From: DASQTB01 sp035642095
GTDB taxonomy: Bacteria > Actinomycetota > UBA4738 > CALAEC01
Assembly: GCA_035642095.1 (NCBI GenBank)
Contig: DASQTB010000155.1
Location: 1 to 37,870 of the forward strand
Length of the DNA stretch: 37,870 nucleotides
Direction of reading: 5' to 3'
The notes below the pieces were generated by a model. The model saw only the letters and a program-made list of their open reading frames with translations, was not told where the DNA came from and did not search any database. A program made the translations under genes and the position numbers. Positions 16,371 through 24,237 of this stretch are shown here, piece by piece; the first letter of the stretch is position 1, and each line of letters opens with the position of its first letter.

Positions 16371-18272
16371 CTAGCCCCTGGCCGCGGGAGCCGGAGCCGG
16401 GGCCTCGCCGACGGGCGCCGCCCGGAAGCGCCGGTAGGCCCGAGCGCCGTCGACCGCGATGATCAGGGCCGCCACCACCAGCAGCAGGGCCACCAGAATC
16501 ATGGCCCAGGCGCCACCGACGGCGATCCCGGACACGCCCTCGGCCGTGGCGATCGTCCGGAACAGGTTGTACGCGGTGACCAGCGACGCCGCGATGGTTG
16601 TGACGTACATGAACACCATCGGCAGGCCGGCGTAGGCCGGGTTCTTGCCCACCGAGGCCAGCCACACCGTGACGATCAGGAGGGAGAGCCCGGCCATCAG
16701 CTGGTTGGACGCTCCGAACAGCTGCCACAGGTAGACCCATGTACCGGTGAGGACCAGGAGCAGGGCCAGGACCATCGAGATGATCGAGGCCACGTGCTGG
16801 TTCTTGAACCCGACCCAGCCCTCGCCCAGCCATTCTCCGAGGGTCACCCGCATCAGCCGGAACACCAGCTGGACCACGGTCAGCACGATGACCACGAACG
16901 CCCCGAACCCGAGGGCCGTGCCGAACGTGGTGTCCAGCGCCCCGAAGGTGGCCACGTTGAGGAGGCTCCCCACGCCCGCGGCGAAGGCCCCCGCGCCCGC
17001 CGCGCCGGTGATGGCCACGGCGGTCAGGGACAGCAGCCCCAACGTGTTCTCGGAGAACATCCCGCCGCCGCCGACCGGCAGCGCGTCGGTCTCGAACTCG
17101 ATCTGTCGAGCGGTCCCCACCGACCCGAACAGCGCGTGCCAGCCGGAGATGGCCCCGCAGGCGATGGTCACGAACAGCATGGGCCACAGGGGCTGGAACG
17201 CTCCCGTGGTCTGCTCCGGGGCGAACCCGTTGTAGCCCGGGATCAGGAAGCTCCCGTCGGTGGCCCCCTCCACCAGCCCGAGCGGAGCCAGCACGGCCCC
17301 GATGGCGGACAGCCCGATGGTCAGGGCGGTGATCCAGAACCCGATGTAGTTCACCGGCTGGGCGAACCGCCAGATCGGTAGGTTCGCCCCCAGGTAGCTG
17401 AACACCAGGAGGAACACCCCCCACAGGATGTAGCTGGGGAACACGTTGATCGTCCCCGTGGCCGGATCGAACGTGGCGCTCTCGATCGGCTCCTGAGTCT
17501 CGGGGTCGCGGGTGATCCGGGGATCGGCCCCGGTTGGGTCCTGGACACCGTACAGCGGCTCGTCGCCATTCACGGCGTCGTTGATGGTCAGGACCGTTCC
17601 GCTGATCGGGCCGGTGCTCCAGTCAGGCGGGAACTCCTCCAGGTTGGCGCCGACCGGGCCGAGGGCCATGGCCAGGAGGGTGACCACCACCACCAGGAGG
17701 GTCGTTCCCACGATGCTGGCCTTCCGACGGTAGATCAGCCAGCCGGCCACCAGCCCCATGACGGCCAGCACCACGATCCCGAAGGGCACGTCCGGCCGGG
17801 CGGCCAGGATGGCAGCCATGATCCCCACGAAAGCGCCGGCGATCAGGAGCAGGTAGAAGAAGATGAAGACGTACAGGATCCGACGCGTCCGCGATGACAC
17901 CAGCCGGTGGGCGATGGCCGCCAACGAGTTTCCGTCGTTCCGGACCGCGACCATGATGGCGCTGTAGTCGCTGGCCCACCCGATCAGGCTGACCCCCACC
18001 ATCAGCCACAGGATCGACGGCACCCAGCCCCACAGCGCGGCCGCCGTGATGACCCCCACGATCGGCCCGGCGGCGGCGATCGATTTGAAGTGATAGCCGT
18101 ACAGCACAAAGCGGCTGGTCGGGACGAAGTCCACCCCGTCCATGTACATGCGGGCGGGAGTGGCCCGCTGGGCGTCGGCCTGGATGACCCGCCGATCGAT
18201 CTGCTTCGCGTAGAAGCGGTACGCGATGAAGATCACCACCAACCCGACTACTACGACCCACAGCGAGTTCAT
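16371..18272 (-). CDS. cstA: Carbon starvation protein CstA family transporter
   Basis: 633 residues, about 16-18 membrane helices, ATG after AGGAGGTCGCCC. The CstA family is recognised by the N-terminal YRFYAKQIDRRV segment, DGVDFVPTSRFVLYGYHFKSIAAAGPI, the CGAISGWHALFGSVGTARQI region and LFGASNQLMAGLSLL near the C-terminus. Known members (CstA, BtsT) take up peptides or pyruvate by proton symport, often under starvation. An extra hydrophilic loop (about 215-275, Asp/Pro/Thr-rich) separates two helices. It ends with an Ala/Pro tail. A thioredoxin-fold gene lies 67 bases upstream on the same strand. No CstA-specific regulator is adjacent. Confidence 0.94.
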   Translation of the reverse strand: MNSLWVVVVGLVVIFIAYRFYAKQIDRRVIQADAQRATPARMYMDGVDFVPTSRFVLYGYHFKSIAAAGPIVGVITAAALWGWVPSILWLMVGVSLIGWASDYSAIMVAVRNDGNSLAAIAHRLVSSRTRRILYVFIFFYLLLIAGAFVGIMAAILAARPDVPFGIVVLAVMGLVAGWLIYRRKASIVGTTLLVVVVTLLAMALGPVGANLEEFPPDWSTGPISGTVLTINDAVNGDEPLYGVQDPTGADPRITRDPETQEPIESATFDPATGTINVFPSYILWGVFLLVFSYLGANLPIWRFAQPVNYIGFWITALTIGLSAIGAVLAPLGLVEGATDGSFLIPGYNGFAPEQTTGAFQPLWPMLFVTIACGAISGWHALFGSVGTARQIEFETDALPVGGGGMFSENTLGLLSLTAVAITGAAGAGAFAAGVGSLLNVATFGALDTTFGTALGFGAFVVIVLTVVQLVFRLMRVTLGEWLGEGWVGFKNQHVASIISMVLALLLVLTGTWVYLWQLFGASNQLMAGLSLLIVTVWLASVGKNPAYAGLPMVFMYVTTIAASLVTAYNLFRTIATAEGVSGIAVGGAWAMILVALLLVVAALIIAVDGARAYRRFRAAPVGEAPAPAPAARG

Positions 18273-18339
18273 GGGCGACCTCCTATCTCGATTCGAGCCT
18301 CCCTCTCCCCGGGAACCGCTGGTCCAGCGACACCTCCCT

Positions 18340-18723
18340 TCAGTTCGATGGAGCGGTGACGTACCGCTCGATCACTCGACGGGCCTCGCCGAGGCCGGCC
18401 GCGCCCACGTACTGCTGGTCACCCTGGACGACCACGGCGGGATACCTCCGGAGGCGGTGACGGAAGGCCTTCCACACGCCCTCAACGGAAGCGACGTCGA
18501 CGATCTTGAACCGCAGCCGGTCGCCGAACCGCTCCCGAAGGTCGTGGACCCAGGCGGAGACGGCGGCGTACTCCTCGCGAAGGTCGTCCGGAAGGGATTC
18601 CCGGGCCTGATCCCGGCGCATGGCCTGGCCCAGCCCGGCGTGTCCGAAGGTCAGCTCGCAGTGCTGGCAATGCGCGAACACCGTCGGCGCATAGGTGATG
18701 ACCTCCACCCTGACCGGCCGCAT
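18340..18723 (-). CDS. Thioredoxin/glutaredoxin-fold protein with CQHC motif
   Basis: 127 residues from ATG at 18723, preferred over ATGs at 18762 and 18744 because CAGGAGAG precedes it at proper distance and the fold starts at once (VRVEVITYAPTVFAHCQHC). C19 and C22 form a CxxC. The inserted charged helix (about 33-65) lies between the CxxC strand and the second half, and RYPAVVV supplies the cis-proline strand typical of thioredoxin folds. A dithiol oxidoreductase role is likely, but the partner is unknown. It sits between an NfeD-like gene and cstA on the same strand. Confidence 0.72.
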   Translation of the reverse strand: MRPVRVEVITYAPTVFAHCQHCELTFGHAGLGQAMRRDQARESLPDDLREEYAAVSAWVHDLRERFGDRLRFKIVDVASVEGVWKAFRHRLRRYPAVVVQGDQQYVGAAGLGEARRVIERYVTAPSN

Positions 18724-18758
18724 CGACCGACTCTCCTGGGCCATCTTGCCGAAAGGAA

Positions 18759-19103
18759 TCATACCCCTTGGGCGAAGCCGTCAGAAAGCGGGTCACTCGG
18801 GGGAACCCGGCGAACCACGAGCGTCATCCCCTCGACCCGCTCCACCACCACGTGGTCGCCGGCCCGACCCTCCAGCACCCGGGCCGGGTAGGTGCTCCCC
18901 CGGATCCGGACGCGGCCCGGCCCCGCCAGCACGCCGCGTTCCCCGACGATACCTTCCGCACCGGCCCGAGGACGCTGCCGGAGGGCCCACCGCCAGATCC
19001 GGAATTCGAAGATCTCCACCGCAGCCAGCAGGGTGATCACCACCGCCGACCACGGAAGGTCGAGGAAGACCACGGCCAGCGTTCCACCGATGAGCAGAGC
19101 CAT
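18759..19103 (-). CDS. NfeD-like membrane protein
   Basis: 114 residues from ATG at 19103; the frame extends upstream to 19196 but that part is Pro/Ser/Arg-rich and overlaps greA. Two adjacent hydrophobic segments (about 3-27) are followed by a beta-rich domain with GIVGERGVLAGPGRVRI, GDHVVVERVEGMTLVV and repeated glycine turns, which is the OB-fold pattern of NfeD C-terminal domains. Such proteins assist stomatin/flotillin-like proteins at membranes, but no stomatin gene is visible here. No ribosome site is seen, so the start may be leaderless or otherwise placed. The assignment is by pattern only. Confidence 0.6.
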   Translation of the reverse strand: MALLIGGTLAVVFLDLPWSAVVITLLAAVEIFEFRIWRWALRQRPRAGAEGIVGERGVLAGPGRVRIRGSTYPARVLEGRAGDHVVVERVEGMTLVVRRVPPSDPLSDGFAQGV

Positions 19104-19149
19104 GCGGGGAGGGTACCGGGAGCGCGAGCCGGGGACGGGGCGAGACCGG

Positions 19150-19662
19150 CTAGGGACGGGGCTCGAGACGGACGATCCGGCAGCCGAAGGTGCCACCGGG
19201 CGCCTCGTAGGAGATGCGCTCGCCCACGCCTCGCCCCAGGAGGGCGCTCCCCAGCGGCGAGTCTGCGGTCACCGTCCGGACCCCGTCGAGCCGCTCCTCC
19301 TTCGATGCGGCCAGGAGGTATGTCTCCTCCTCCTCGTCCTCATCCGGCCGCACGGTGACCAGCACCCCGGGGCCGGCCTGATCGGCGGACGCGGGACGGT
19401 CCACGATGTCCGGGTCCTTCAGCAGGGCCTCCAGCTGGCGGATGCGAGCCTCCATCAGCCCCTGCTCGTTCTTGGCCGCGTCGTACTCGGCGTTCTCCCG
19501 GATGTCCCCGTGCTCCCGCGCCCCCTGGAGGCGCTCCGCGATCCGCGTCCTTCCCTCGGTCTTCAGCCGGCGGAGCTCGGATAGAAGTCGCTCGAAGGCG
19601 TCCCGGGTGAGCACGGAGCTCGGCTCATCGCCGGGGTTCCGCCTGAATATCGGCTCGCTCAT
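19150..19662 (-). CDS. greA: Transcription elongation factor GreA/GreB family
   Basis: 170 residues. The N-terminal coiled coil carries the diagnostic tip GDIRENAEYDAAKNEQ (about 53-68), whose acidic residues enter the RNA polymerase secondary channel and stimulate cleavage of backtracked RNA. The C-terminal FKBP-like domain shows VTADSPLGSALLGRGVGERI. A short acidic insertion (DEDEEEE) interrupts the linker strand region. The first 18 residues are an extension beyond typical GreA. It diverges from the TetR gene at 19744. This may be the main GreA or a paralogue; the window cannot tell. Confidence 0.9.
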   Translation of the reverse strand: MSEPIFRRNPGDEPSSVLTRDAFERLLSELRRLKTEGRTRIAERLQGAREHGDIRENAEYDAAKNEQGLMEARIRQLEALLKDPDIVDRPASADQAGPGVLVTVRPDEDEEEETYLLAASKEERLDGVRTVTADSPLGSALLGRGVGERISYEAPGGTFGCRIVRLEPRP

Positions 19663-19699
19663 GGCCGGTCGAATGTAGCATCGCCGGGGCCCGGGCCAC

Positions 19700-19730
19700 T
19701 TGACGATGTGACGCTATCTGTCGTATCGTC
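19700..19730 (+). promoter_or_regulatory. Promoter and palindromic operator of the tetR-diiron operon
   Basis: TTGACG (19700-19705) and TATCGT (19724-19729) are 18 bases apart. Over them lies an inverted repeat, GACGATGTGAC (19702-19712) and GTCGTATCGTC (19720-19730), matching at nine of eleven positions per arm with a 7-base centre. Its size and place fit a TetR dimer site that blocks its own promoter. Transcription would start just before the ATG at 19744. Confidence 0.6.
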
Positions 19731-19743
19731 CCACACCGCTTCC

Positions 19744-20331
19744 ATGGCCTCCACGATCGAAACCGTTCGTCCGGGGACCCGCGACCGGATCCTCGATTCC
19801 GCGTTCTCCGCCGTGGCCACCCACGGCCTGGCCCGGCTGACCGTCGACGACGTGGCCCGCCTGGCCGGGCTGTCCCGGCAGACCGTGTACCGCTACTTCG
19901 ATTCCAAGGACGCCCTGATCCAGGCGCTGGTGTACCGGGAGGAGGAAACGTTCATCGAAGGGGTGCGGGCGGCGCACGCCCGGCACGACCGCCTGGAGGA
20001 CGCCATGCGGGAGGCCATCCTGTACTGCCTCACCGCGGCCAGGGAGCACCCCCTCTTGGACCGCCTGCTGGCGTCCGAAGCGGACGCGCTGGTCCCGGTC
20101 CTGACCATCCACGGCGGCGGATTGCTCGCCCGGGCCAGGGCCGTGATCGAAGAGCTCGCGGCAGGGTGGGGCCTGCGGAGCGAGCTCGTCCACCGATCCG
20201 CCGACGTGTCGGTCCGGGCCATGGTCTCGTACGTTCTGACCCCAAGCGAGGACGATCCCGAGGACATCGCCGGCGAGCTGGCCCGTATCCTCGTGTCCGC
20301 GCTCGAGGTTCGAGAGGAGGACGTCCGGTGA
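19744..20331 (+). CDS. TetR-family transcriptional regulator
   Basis: 195 residues from ATG at 19744; an in-frame GTG at 19708 lies inside the promoter and operator and is rejected. The N-terminal helix-turn-helix is typical: LTVDDVARLAGLSRQTVYRY (32-51) followed by FDSKDALIQALV. The C-terminal ligand domain (60-190) is helical and without a known subfamily mark. No Shine-Dalgarno sequence precedes the ATG, in line with an almost leaderless transcript. It overlaps the ferritin-like gene by GTGA, so regulator and enzyme are co-expressed and translationally coupled. It most likely represses this operon, responding to the enzyme's substrate or a lipid-like ligand. Confidence 0.88.
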   Translation: MASTIETVRPGTRDRILDSAFSAVATHGLARLTVDDVARLAGLSRQTVYRYFDSKDALIQALVYREEETFIEGVRAAHARHDRLEDAMREAILYCLTAAREHPLLDRLLASEADALVPVLTIHGGGLLARARAVIEELAAGWGLRSELVHRSADVSVRAMVSYVLTPSEDDPEDIAGELARILVSALEVREEDVR

Positions 20332-21467
20332 GCACCCGTCGATACACCTTGCCGATCGAGCAGACCCAATGGGAGGTTCCTTCCGGGAACACCACGATCT
20401 TCAACTGGGGGTACGACGAGACCCGGGACCGGCTCCTCGCGCTGTACGAGAAGGGCAAGGAGAAACAGTGGAACGCCCAGACCCGACTGGACTGGTCGGT
20501 CGAGGTGGACCCCACGTCGCCGGCCAACGGGCCCGACTACCACATCCCGATCTACGGCTCGGATACGTGGAACCGGCTGACCGAGGACGAGCGTGCCCAG
20601 GTCCGGCATCACATAGGGTCCTGGATGAATTCGCAGTTCCTCCACGGCGAACAGGGCGCGTTGATCTGCGCGGCGAAGATCGTTCAGACCGTCCCCGACG
20701 TCGACTCGAAGTTCTACGCCGCCACCCAGGTGATGGACGAGGCCCGACACGTCGAGATGTACGCCCAGTACGTCAACGACAAGCTCGAGCTGGCCTACCC
20801 GATCAACAGGGACCTGAAGACGCTCCTCAACCAGGTCATCGCCGACGAGCGGTGGGACATGACCTACCTGGGGATGCAGGTGATCATCGAGGGACTGGCT
20901 CTGGCCGCCTTCTCCCTGATCCGGGACTTTTCCGAGGAGCCGCTGGCCAAGGCGATCAACACCTACGTGATGCAGGACGAGGCTCGTCACGTGGCCTTCG
21001 GCCGGCTGGCGCTCCGTGACTACTACCCCCAGCTGTCGGAGGCCGAGCGAGACGAGCGGGAGGAGTTCGTGGTCGAGGCCTGCCACCTGATGCGGAACCG
21101 GTTCATGGCCCAGGAGGTGTGGGAGCGCATGGGTCTCGACGTCGAGCGGTGCATGGCCTATGTCGAGGAATCGGAGATGACCCAGGAGTTCCGGAAGATG
21201 CTGTTCTCCCGGATCGTTCCCACCGTCAAGGACATCGGCCTGTGGGGATCCAAGGTGCGCAAGGCATACGAGGACATGGGCGTGCTCCAGTTCCAGGACG
21301 TTGATCCCGACGCCATCTCGGCCCAGGACGAGCGGATGGCCCGGAGGCTCGATACCTCCACCGGTCTGTCCGAGGAGGCTGAAGCGGCGTCGGCGCTGAG
21401 CGGGATCGATCCCGGCAGAGCCCTGGAGGTCCAGGAGACTATCCGGCTGGGCGGCCAGGACGACTAG
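20328..21467 (+). CDS. Ferritin-like diiron oxygenase (R2-like)
   Basis: 379 residues from GTG at 20328, with GAGAGGAGG upstream and GTGA shared with tetR. Six carboxylate/histidine ligands of a diiron site can be read: E108 (FLHGEQG), E138 and H141 in the first DEARH, E188 (IIEG), and E218 and H221 in the second DEARH. The two DEARH repeats in a long-helix fold are characteristic of ferritin-like diiron oxidases and oxygenases related to ribonucleotide reductase R2 and AurF-like enzymes. No radical-transfer tyrosine can be assigned. The last 50 residues are acidic and probably unstructured. The coupled TetR gene suggests induction by a substrate such as a lipid or aromatic. Reaction unknown. 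Confidence 0.83.
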   Translation: MSTRRYTLPIEQTQWEVPSGNTTIFNWGYDETRDRLLALYEKGKEKQWNAQTRLDWSVEVDPTSPANGPDYHIPIYGSDTWNRLTEDERAQVRHHIGSWMNSQFLHGEQGALICAAKIVQTVPDVDSKFYAATQVMDEARHVEMYAQYVNDKLELAYPINRDLKTLLNQVIADERWDMTYLGMQVIIEGLALAAFSLIRDFSEEPLAKAINTYVMQDEARHVAFGRLALRDYYPQLSEAERDEREEFVVEACHLMRNRFMAQEVWERMGLDVERCMAYVEESEMTQEFRKMLFSRIVPTVKDIGLWGSKVRKAYEDMGVLQFQDVDPDAISAQDERMARRLDTSTGLSEEAEAASALSGIDPGRALEVQETIRLGGQDD

Positions 21468-21931
21468 CTCGACGCGGGGCGCGTCTCGATCGAGTAGGAG
21501 ACCCAGGGACCTCGTTCGGAGCCCAGCTTCTCGTAGAACCGCTGGGCCCGGAGGTTATCCGGTGCCGTCTCCCAGACCATCGCCGCACAGCCTCGCCGAC
21601 GGCTCTCGGCCGTGGAAGCTCGGAACAGGTCCGCGGCCACCCCGGTGCCCCGGGCAGGCTCGACGACGTAAAGGTCGTACATCACCGCCTCTCGGGCGGC
21701 CTCCAGAGTTCCCCACGTGAAGTAGAGGGTGGCGAAGCCGACCAGCTCGCCATCGCGCTCGGCCACGAATACGGTGCCCTCGTCGCCTTCGAGAAGCACA
21801 TCGATCAATCGGGTGAGGTCCTCGTCTTCCGGCCGAGATCGACCATAGAAGTCGACGATGTACTCCACCATCAGCGGCGTCAGCTGGGGCACGTCCCGCT
21901 GTTCAGCCCGCCGGATCGTCCACGGCGCCAC
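21464..21931 (-). CDS. GNAT-family N-acetyltransferase
   Basis: 155 residues, GTG start. A complete GNAT fold is visible: N-terminal strand TIRRAEQRDVPQL, the FVAERDGELVGFATL strand pair, the acetyl-CoA pyrophosphate loop VEPARGTGVAADLF (Q/RxxGxG/A type), and the C-terminal MVWETAPDNLRAQRFYEKLG motif. Proteins of this kind acetylate small amines or protein N-termini; the acceptor is not evident. The stop overlaps the convergent diiron gene by four bases, so the two are not co-transcribed. Confidence 0.88.
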   Translation of the reverse strand: MAPWTIRRAEQRDVPQLTPLMVEYIVDFYGRSRPEDEDLTRLIDVLLEGDEGTVFVAERDGELVGFATLYFTWGTLEAAREAVMYDLYVVEPARGTGVAADLFRASTAESRRRGCAAMVWETAPDNLRAQRFYEKLGSERGPWVSYSIETRPASS

Positions 21932-21992
21932 CCGGTGATCCTACCGGGCGCCGACCGCTTACCCTCGGTCGACGGCTCGGCAGGGAAGGGTG

Positions 21993-22298
21993 CTAGGCCC
22001 GATGCTTGCCGACGTACCGACGGCCCCGACGTCGACGCTCGGGTGGGAGCTGGTCCCACATGTCCCGGTTAGCGGCCGTCTGGTCGCCGGAAGGGAAGAC
22101 GGCCGGCTGCTCGTAGTCCGACCGCCCCGTCTGGTCGCCCGAAACGAACACGGCGGGCTGCTCGTACTCCGACCGCCTCGCGGTGAGTCCGTTGCCGTTG
22201 TCCACGGGCACGGGTTGAGGAGCGACCGGCCTCGCCCCCCGACCGAAGGCCCACGTCTGGCCGGAATCGAACCGGAATGTATCCGCCTGCTTCGCCAT
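21993..22298 (-). CDS. Small soluble protein with a 17-residue tandem repeat
   Basis: 101 residues, ATG after GAGGAGGTCGCC, so expression is credible. No family recognised. The middle holds two copies of YEQPAVFxSGDQT within a 17-residue repeat (about 45-78), followed by a basic C-terminus (PPERRRRGRRYVGKHR). The N-terminus includes FDSGQTWAFGRG. No membrane segment, signal or metal motif is seen. The repeat may bind a partner, and the basic tail could contact nucleic acid or membrane. It stands alone between the acetyltransferase and the kinase operon; the kinase at 22377 ends 78 bases upstream of it on the same strand, so read-through is possible. Confidence 0.7.
   Translation of the reverse strand: MAKQADTFRFDSGQTWAFGRGARPVAPQPVPVDNGNGLTARRSEYEQPAVFVSGDQTGRSDYEQPAVFPSGDQTAANRDMWDQLPPERRRRGRRYVGKHRA
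22078..22179. repeat. Two-copy 51-bp in-frame tandem repeat
   Basis: Units 22078-22128 and 22129-22179 each begin GTCTGGTCGCC and contain CTGCTCGTA.TCCGACCGCC. The period of 51 bases keeps the frame of the 101-residue protein and gives its two YEQPAVF repeats. The copies differ at several positions, so the duplication is not recent. Confidence 0.8.
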
Positions 22299-22376
22299 GG
22301 CGACCTCCTCGTCGGCGTCATCCCGATGGGTATCGGCGGCGCAGCATCGGTTCTGCAGTCGGTCGACCGGCCTAGG

Positions 22377-23807
22377 TCAGCGGGCGATGGAGGCCGCAGG
22401 CTCCAGGCCGACGGGCGAGGGGAGGCGAACCGTGAACGTGGCTCCCCCGCCGGGCGGAGAGGCGACCGAGATCTCGCCTCCCATCGCCCTGACCAGCGAC
22501 GCGGCGATGGACAGCCCGAGGCCCGCTCCGCCGGATGTTCCCGTGCGGGCCTCATGCCCCCGGTACAGGCGGTCGAAGACGTGGGGAAGCTCCTCCGGAG
22601 GGATCCCGGGGCCGGTATCGGCCACGGCGATCTCCACGCCGTCGAGCGCCCTTCGACCCGAGATCCGGATCAGCGCGTCGTCTCCGCCGTGACGAACGGC
22701 GTTGGTGACCAGGTTGGTCAGGACCTGGAGGAGGCGGTCGGGATCGGCCCGAGCGTACAAACCTGGTTCCACCTCTACCCGGTGCTCTCTCCGGGCCAGC
22801 AGCATCCCCCGGAGGAGGGCCTCGCGCACCACCAGCTCCACCTCGACGGGCTCCTGCCGGAGGGGCATTCCCTCGTCCAGACGGGCCAGGAGCAACAGGT
22901 CGTCCACGATCCGGCGCATCCGTTCCAGCTCCTCGGTGGCCAGGGCCAGGGAGCGCCGACCCTCGGCGTCGCGGAGCCCGTCCTCGAGGAGCTCGAGCTG
23001 GCCCCGAGCCACCTGAAGCGGCGTCCGGAGCTCGTGCGACGCGTCGGAGAGGAATCGGCGCTGCGAGGCGAACGCCTCCTCCAGTCGGCCCAGCATCCCA
23101 TCGAACGCTCGGGCCAGGCGGCCCACCTCGTCGTCGGAGGCCGTGGGGCCGACCCGGCGGGACAGGTCCCCGGTGCGGTGGATGGCTTCGACCTCTTGGG
23201 CCATCCGCCCGAGCGGCCGCAGTGTTCGGCGAACGGTCAGCACGCCGAGGGCCGTGGCGAAGATCAAGCCCAGCACGCTGGCCCATCCGATGCCCACCAC
23301 CAGGCCGGCCAGCGTGCCGCGCTCCTCGGCTCGGGACGCGGCCACGACCAGGGTCCCCGACTGGGTCCCGTCGAGAAGGAGCGGCACGGTCAGGGCCCGG
23401 ACCTCTCCCCCCGGCCCGTCGACGTCCCACCAGCGCGGCCGGGTCGCCACCAGCAGGTCATCCGCCGCGGCGATACCGCTCAGGTCGAGGCCCCCGCTGC
23501 TGCGAAGGACTTCCCGCCCGATCCGGACCGCGACGACCTGATCCTGCGGGAAGGCGGTGGCCCGGAGCCACGATCGGGTCTCTTCGATCAGAGCAGAGCC
23601 CTCGCCGATCCGCGCTCCGGGGCCCCTTCGGAACGCGTCCACCACCGCGGTCAATCGTTCGTCCAGGGCGAAGGCCAGCTCGTTCCTGGTGAGCTGGGTG
23701 GCCAGCGCGGCCACCACCAGCAGGGTGGCCGCCACCAGGAGGGCGTAGGTCAGGCCCAGCCGGGCCGCCAGGGGCAACGCTCGCCGCGGCCGATCAGTCG
23801 TCGCCAC
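22377..23807 (-). CDS. Sensor histidine kinase (HAMP, HisKA, HATPase)
   Basis: 476 residues from GTG at 23807, which overlaps the stop of the Ser/Gly-rich gene by 14 bases; the longer frame to 23966 only translates the repeats of that gene and is rejected. Two membrane helices (about 15-38 and 167-190) enclose a roughly 130-residue extracytoplasmic sensor. HAMP (192-245), phospho-acceptor H258 in SHELRTP, N-box LVTNAVRHGG, G1 DTGPGIP and G2 GAGLGLSIA follow. It is the last gene of a five-gene minus operon with its response regulator at 24234. The interposed repeat protein between regulator and kinase is unusual. Confidence 0.93.
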   Translation of the reverse strand: MATTDRPRRALPLAARLGLTYALLVAATLLVVAALATQLTRNELAFALDERLTAVVDAFRRGPGARIGEGSALIEETRSWLRATAFPQDQVVAVRIGREVLRSSGGLDLSGIAAADDLLVATRPRWWDVDGPGGEVRALTVPLLLDGTQSGTLVVAASRAEERGTLAGLVVGIGWASVLGLIFATALGVLTVRRTLRPLGRMAQEVEAIHRTGDLSRRVGPTASDDEVGRLARAFDGMLGRLEEAFASQRRFLSDASHELRTPLQVARGQLELLEDGLRDAEGRRSLALATEELERMRRIVDDLLLLARLDEGMPLRQEPVEVELVVREALLRGMLLARREHRVEVEPGLYARADPDRLLQVLTNLVTNAVRHGGDDALIRISGRRALDGVEIAVADTGPGIPPEELPHVFDRLYRGHEARTGTSGGAGLGLSIAASLVRAMGGEISVASPPGGGATFTVRLPSPVGLEPAASIAR

Positions 23808-24237
23808 CGCCGGATCCCGAGGAACCGGACGAGCCGGAGGATCCCGAGCCGGAGGACCCGGAACCGCTCGAATCCGAGCCGGAACCGGGCGACCCCGATC
23901 CGCTCGAATCCGAGCCGGACGATCCGGAGCCCGACGAGTCCGAGCCGGGCCCCGAGTTGTCGACACCGCCGTCGTCGCCCTCCTCGCCTTGGTGGTCGTC
24001 GTAGTCCTCGACCGATCCCTCGGCCACGTCGTGCTCGATGTCCTCGATCTCCAGCTCGGCCGGAGCCGGGACGTTGCCGCCCCCGGCCGTTCCCGTCGCC
24101 CCTTCCGGGAGGCGGGGGGAGGTCACCAGGATGACCGGCTTGGGGACCGCCGCGTCGGACGAGCGGCCGGCCGAGCCGAACAGCACCGCGGCGAAGAACA
24201 CGGCGGCCGCGACCAGCGCTCCGGCGGCCGCCCTCAT
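23794..24237 (-). CDS. Membrane-anchored Ser/Gly/Asp-rich low-complexity protein
   Basis: 147 residues from ATG at 24237, overlapping the regulator stop by ATGA. A hydrophobic N-terminal helix (6-22) anchors or exports it. Then come PKPVILVTSPRLPEG, an acidic stretch (IEDIEHDVAEGSVEDYDDHQGE) and a roughly 55-residue tail built of Ser-Gly-Asp units beginning DNSGPGSDSSGSG and ending GSGGGDD. The tail should be extended and negatively charged outside the membrane. The acidic middle may bind cations. Encoded between a response regulator and its kinase, it may tune the kinase sensor, as small membrane modulators of two-component systems do. It shares DNSGPGS with the protein encoded at 26203. Confidence 0.78.
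   Translation of the reverse strand: MRAAAGALVAAAVFFAAVLFGSAGRSSDAAVPKPVILVTSPRLPEGATGTAGGGNVPAPAELEIEDIEHDVAEGSVEDYDDHQGEEGDDGGVDNSGPGSDSSGSGSSGSDSSGSGSPGSGSDSSGSGSSGSGSSGSSGSSGSGGGDD

Noticed and set aside
23794..23960. Possible CRISPR-like or minisatellite array
   Set aside because: The repetition comes from degenerate Ser-Gly-Asp codons of a coding sequence; there are no constant repeats with unique spacers.
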